DNA of 5,231 nucleotides from Lachnospiraceae bacterium (GTDB lineage: Bacteria > Bacillota > Clostridia > Lachnospirales > Lachnospiraceae). The stretch spans positions 1-5,231 of the forward strand of contig DNAD01000360.1 in the NCBI GenBank assembly GCA_003484785.1. The letters are read 5' to 3'. The number at the start of each line of letters is the position of its first letter. Position 1 is the stretch's first letter. Both the position numbers and the translations under genes were made by a program. This document shows, in pieces, positions 3,865 through 5,231 of the stretch. The notes beneath the pieces were generated by a model. It was given only the letters and a program-made list of their open reading frames with translations, was not told the origin of the DNA and did no database searches.

Positions 3865-5195
3865 TGCAGATCGAAGAACTTAAAGCTATAGTTAAAGAAG
3901 GTGGCGTTGTGGGGGCCGGCGGGGCCGGCTTCCCCTCCTATGCCAAAATGACCGACAAGGCGGAGATTGTGATACTTAACTGCGTCGAATGTGAGCCTCT
4001 TCTCAAGCCTCACAGGCAGTTCCTGTATTACAAGGCCTTTGAGATAGTACAGATGCTCGACGAGGTCAGGGAGGCCATGGGCGCAAAAGAAGCCGTTATC
4101 GGTATCAAGGATGCCCATGTCCATACCATAGCCGCCTGCAGAGAAGTCATAAAGGAGTATCCGAAGGTAAGGGTATGTCCCGTCAGATCCACCTATCCCA
4201 TGGGGGATGAGGTGATCCTCATATATGAGACAACGGGAAGAGTCATCAAGCCGGGCGGCATCCCCATCGATGAGAATGTGGTCGTATATAACACCGAGAC
4301 CATGTACAACATCTATAAGGCGGTGCATGAGAAGGAGCCTGTGTATACAAAGCTCTTATCCGTGGTGGGTGAGGTTGAGCATCCTATCTCGATCTTTGCT
4401 CCGGTAGGCTCAACGGTCAGGGATGTGATAAAAGAGGCCGGAAGGCTTACCACGGATGAGCCGGCCTTTATCATGGGCGGGCCTATGATGGGCAGGCTCG
4501 GGAATGAGGATACGCTGATAACGAAAACAACCAACGCTGTCATCGTGCTGCCGAAGGAGCATTTCATGGTGAAGCGTATGGTAAAGAATATACAGATAGA
4601 AAAGCACAGGGCATCATCCGCGTGCTGCCAGTGCAGAACCTGTACGGATCTCTGCCCGAGGCATGCTCTGGGACATCCCATAGAGCCGCACAGGATAATG
4701 CGGGCTGTTGCGAACAATGACGCAAGTGACCTTTCGGTGTTCATTAATTCCGCTTACTGCTCAAGCTGCGGGCTCTGTGAGAACTATTCCTGTCCGCAGG
4801 GGCTGTCTCCGAGAAGCGTTATCGCAGAATTCAAGAGCGGGCTGCGGGCCGCGGGGATAAGAGCAGAGAAGATCGAAGAGCCCTGCAGGGTAGACCCCGA
4901 CAGGGAGCTTAAAAAGGTGCCCGTAAAGAGGCTTAAGTCAAGGGTAGGGCTTTATGATTATGATGTTCCCGCTCCCTTTACCAATTCGGTGATAAAGGTT
5001 GACAGGGTAAGGATACCGATGAACCAGCATATCGGGGCTCCTGCCACGGTCATTGTCAGGACCGGGGACAGAGTAGTAAAGGGGCAGAAGATAGGTGAGG
5101 CTCCGGCAGGTCTCGGAGCAGCGATCCATGCTTCGATAGACGGGATCGTTGAGAGGACGGACGATAAAGAAGTGGTTATCGTAAGCAGTCATTGA
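3864..5195 (+). CDS. pduS: PduS/RnfC-like iron-sulfur flavoprotein of the microcompartment
   Basis: This 443-residue protein resembles PduS and the RnfC subunit. The N-terminal part has the Gly-rich VGAGGAGFPSYAK (16-28) and NCVECEPLL (39-47), shared with RnfC and NuoF-type NADH/FMN-binding subunits. A middle soluble-ligand-binding-like region (about 165-230) is followed by two [4Fe-4S] motifs. One is Cys254-x2-Cys257-x2-Cys260-x3-Cys264-Pro, with an extra Cys255; the other is Cys299-x2-Cys302-x2-Cys305-x4-Cys310-Pro. The C-terminus (about 370-440) looks like a barrel-sandwich domain. No membrane segment is visible. In Salmonella, PduS is a flavin/Fe-S cobalamin reductase of the Pdu compartment that binds shell protein PduT. 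Here no B12 enzyme is visible, so it may instead oxidise NADH or pass electrons across the shell; that is inference. It overlaps eutN by one base and is probably translationally coupled. Confidence 0.92.
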   Translation: MQIEELKAIVKEGGVVGAGGAGFPSYAKMTDKAEIVILNCVECEPLLKPHRQFLYYKAFEIVQMLDEVREAMGAKEAVIGIKDAHVHTIAACREVIKEYPKVRVCPVRSTYPMGDEVILIYETTGRVIKPGGIPIDENVVVYNTETMYNIYKAVHEKEPVYTKLLSVVGEVEHPISIFAPVGSTVRDVIKEAGRLTTDEPAFIMGGPMMGRLGNEDTLITKTTNAVIVLPKEHFMVKRMVKNIQIEKHRASSACCQCRTCTDLCPRHALGHPIEPHRIMRAVANNDASDLSVFINSAYCSSCGLCENYSCPQGLSPRSVIAEFKSGLRAAGIRAEKIEEPCRVDPDRELKKVPVKRLKSRVGLYDYDVPAPFTNSVIKVDRVRIPMNQHIGAPATVIVRTGDRVVKGQKIGEAPAGLGAAIHASIDGIVERTDDKEVVIVSSH

Positions 5196-5203
5196 TAAAA
5201 GGT

Positions 5204-5231
5204 GTGACAATCCAGGGATTGTTGCTAAGCG
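5204..5231 (+). repeat. 5' part of another palindromic repeat at the window edge
   Basis: acaatc (5207-5212) pairs with gattgt (5217-5222) around the loop cagg. The outer bases gtg (5204-5206) and tgc (5223-5225) add a G-C closing pair and two G-U wobbles. It is followed by taagcg. Layout and sequence match 2042-2069 (caatc, four bases, gattg, then ctaagc), so the window probably ends inside another copy of the composite repeat. It begins 8 bases after the pduS stop. A terminator cannot be excluded because the downstream bases are missing, but there is no T-run in what is visible. Confidence 0.45.

Noticed and set aside
2895..4328. Long open frame on the minus strand (477 codons).
   Set aside because: It is antisense to pduL, eutN and pduS, which have clear family motifs. 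Its translation has no recognisable domain, and it is best explained as a shadow of codon bias on the + strand.

Overview
The window is an internal piece of a bacterial microcompartment (BMC, metabolosome) operon. All eight genes lie on the + strand and probably form one transcription unit that continues past both ends. The organism is most likely a Gram-positive anaerobe of the Clostridia, with Lachnospiraceae the best guess. The reasons are strong AAAGGAG/AAGGAGG ribosome binding sites, ATG starts, the gene set, and palindromic intergenic repeats of a kind I associate with that family. No 16S or other marker is present, so this assignment is an inference.

Layout: a zinc-type alcohol dehydrogenase with an N-terminal encapsulation helix (29-1252); a BMC-H shell protein with an enlarged pore loop (1272-1610); a canonical PduA/EutM-type BMC-H (1697-1978); a divergent BMC-H with an Arg at the pore and a C-terminal tail (2119-2472); a second canonical BMC-H (2608-2889); the phosphotransacylase PduL, also with an encapsulation helix (2937-3587); the EutN/CcmL-type pentameric vertex protein (3601-3864); and a PduS/RnfC-like iron-sulfur flavoprotein (3864-5195).

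How they work together: the BMC-H hexamers tile the facets and EutN caps the vertices. Inside, a CoA-acylating aldehyde dehydrogenase (not in the window) would turn a toxic aldehyde into acyl-CoA. PduL converts acyl-CoA to acyl-phosphate and recycles CoA, while the alcohol dehydrogenase reduces aldehyde to alcohol and recycles NAD+. PduS may pass electrons across the shell or to a partner enzyme. The signature enzyme (glycyl-radical or B12-dependent diol dehydratase, choline lyase, ethanolamine lyase) is absent, so the substrate cannot be read here. The gene set resembles the fucose/rhamnose (1,2-propanediol) glycyl-radical microcompartments of Roseburia and Clostridium phytofermentans, which is an inference.

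The main non-coding feature is a family of modular palindromes in the intergenic gaps. The most complete cluster (1991-2097) has three consecutive hairpins plus a second copy of one arm, so two folds are mutually exclusive. Related pieces lie at 1-13, 2901-2922 and 5204-5231, and three of them end next to a ribosome binding site. A second hairpin type occurs at 1636-1664 and 2539-2572. I see no convincing promoter or rho-independent terminator.
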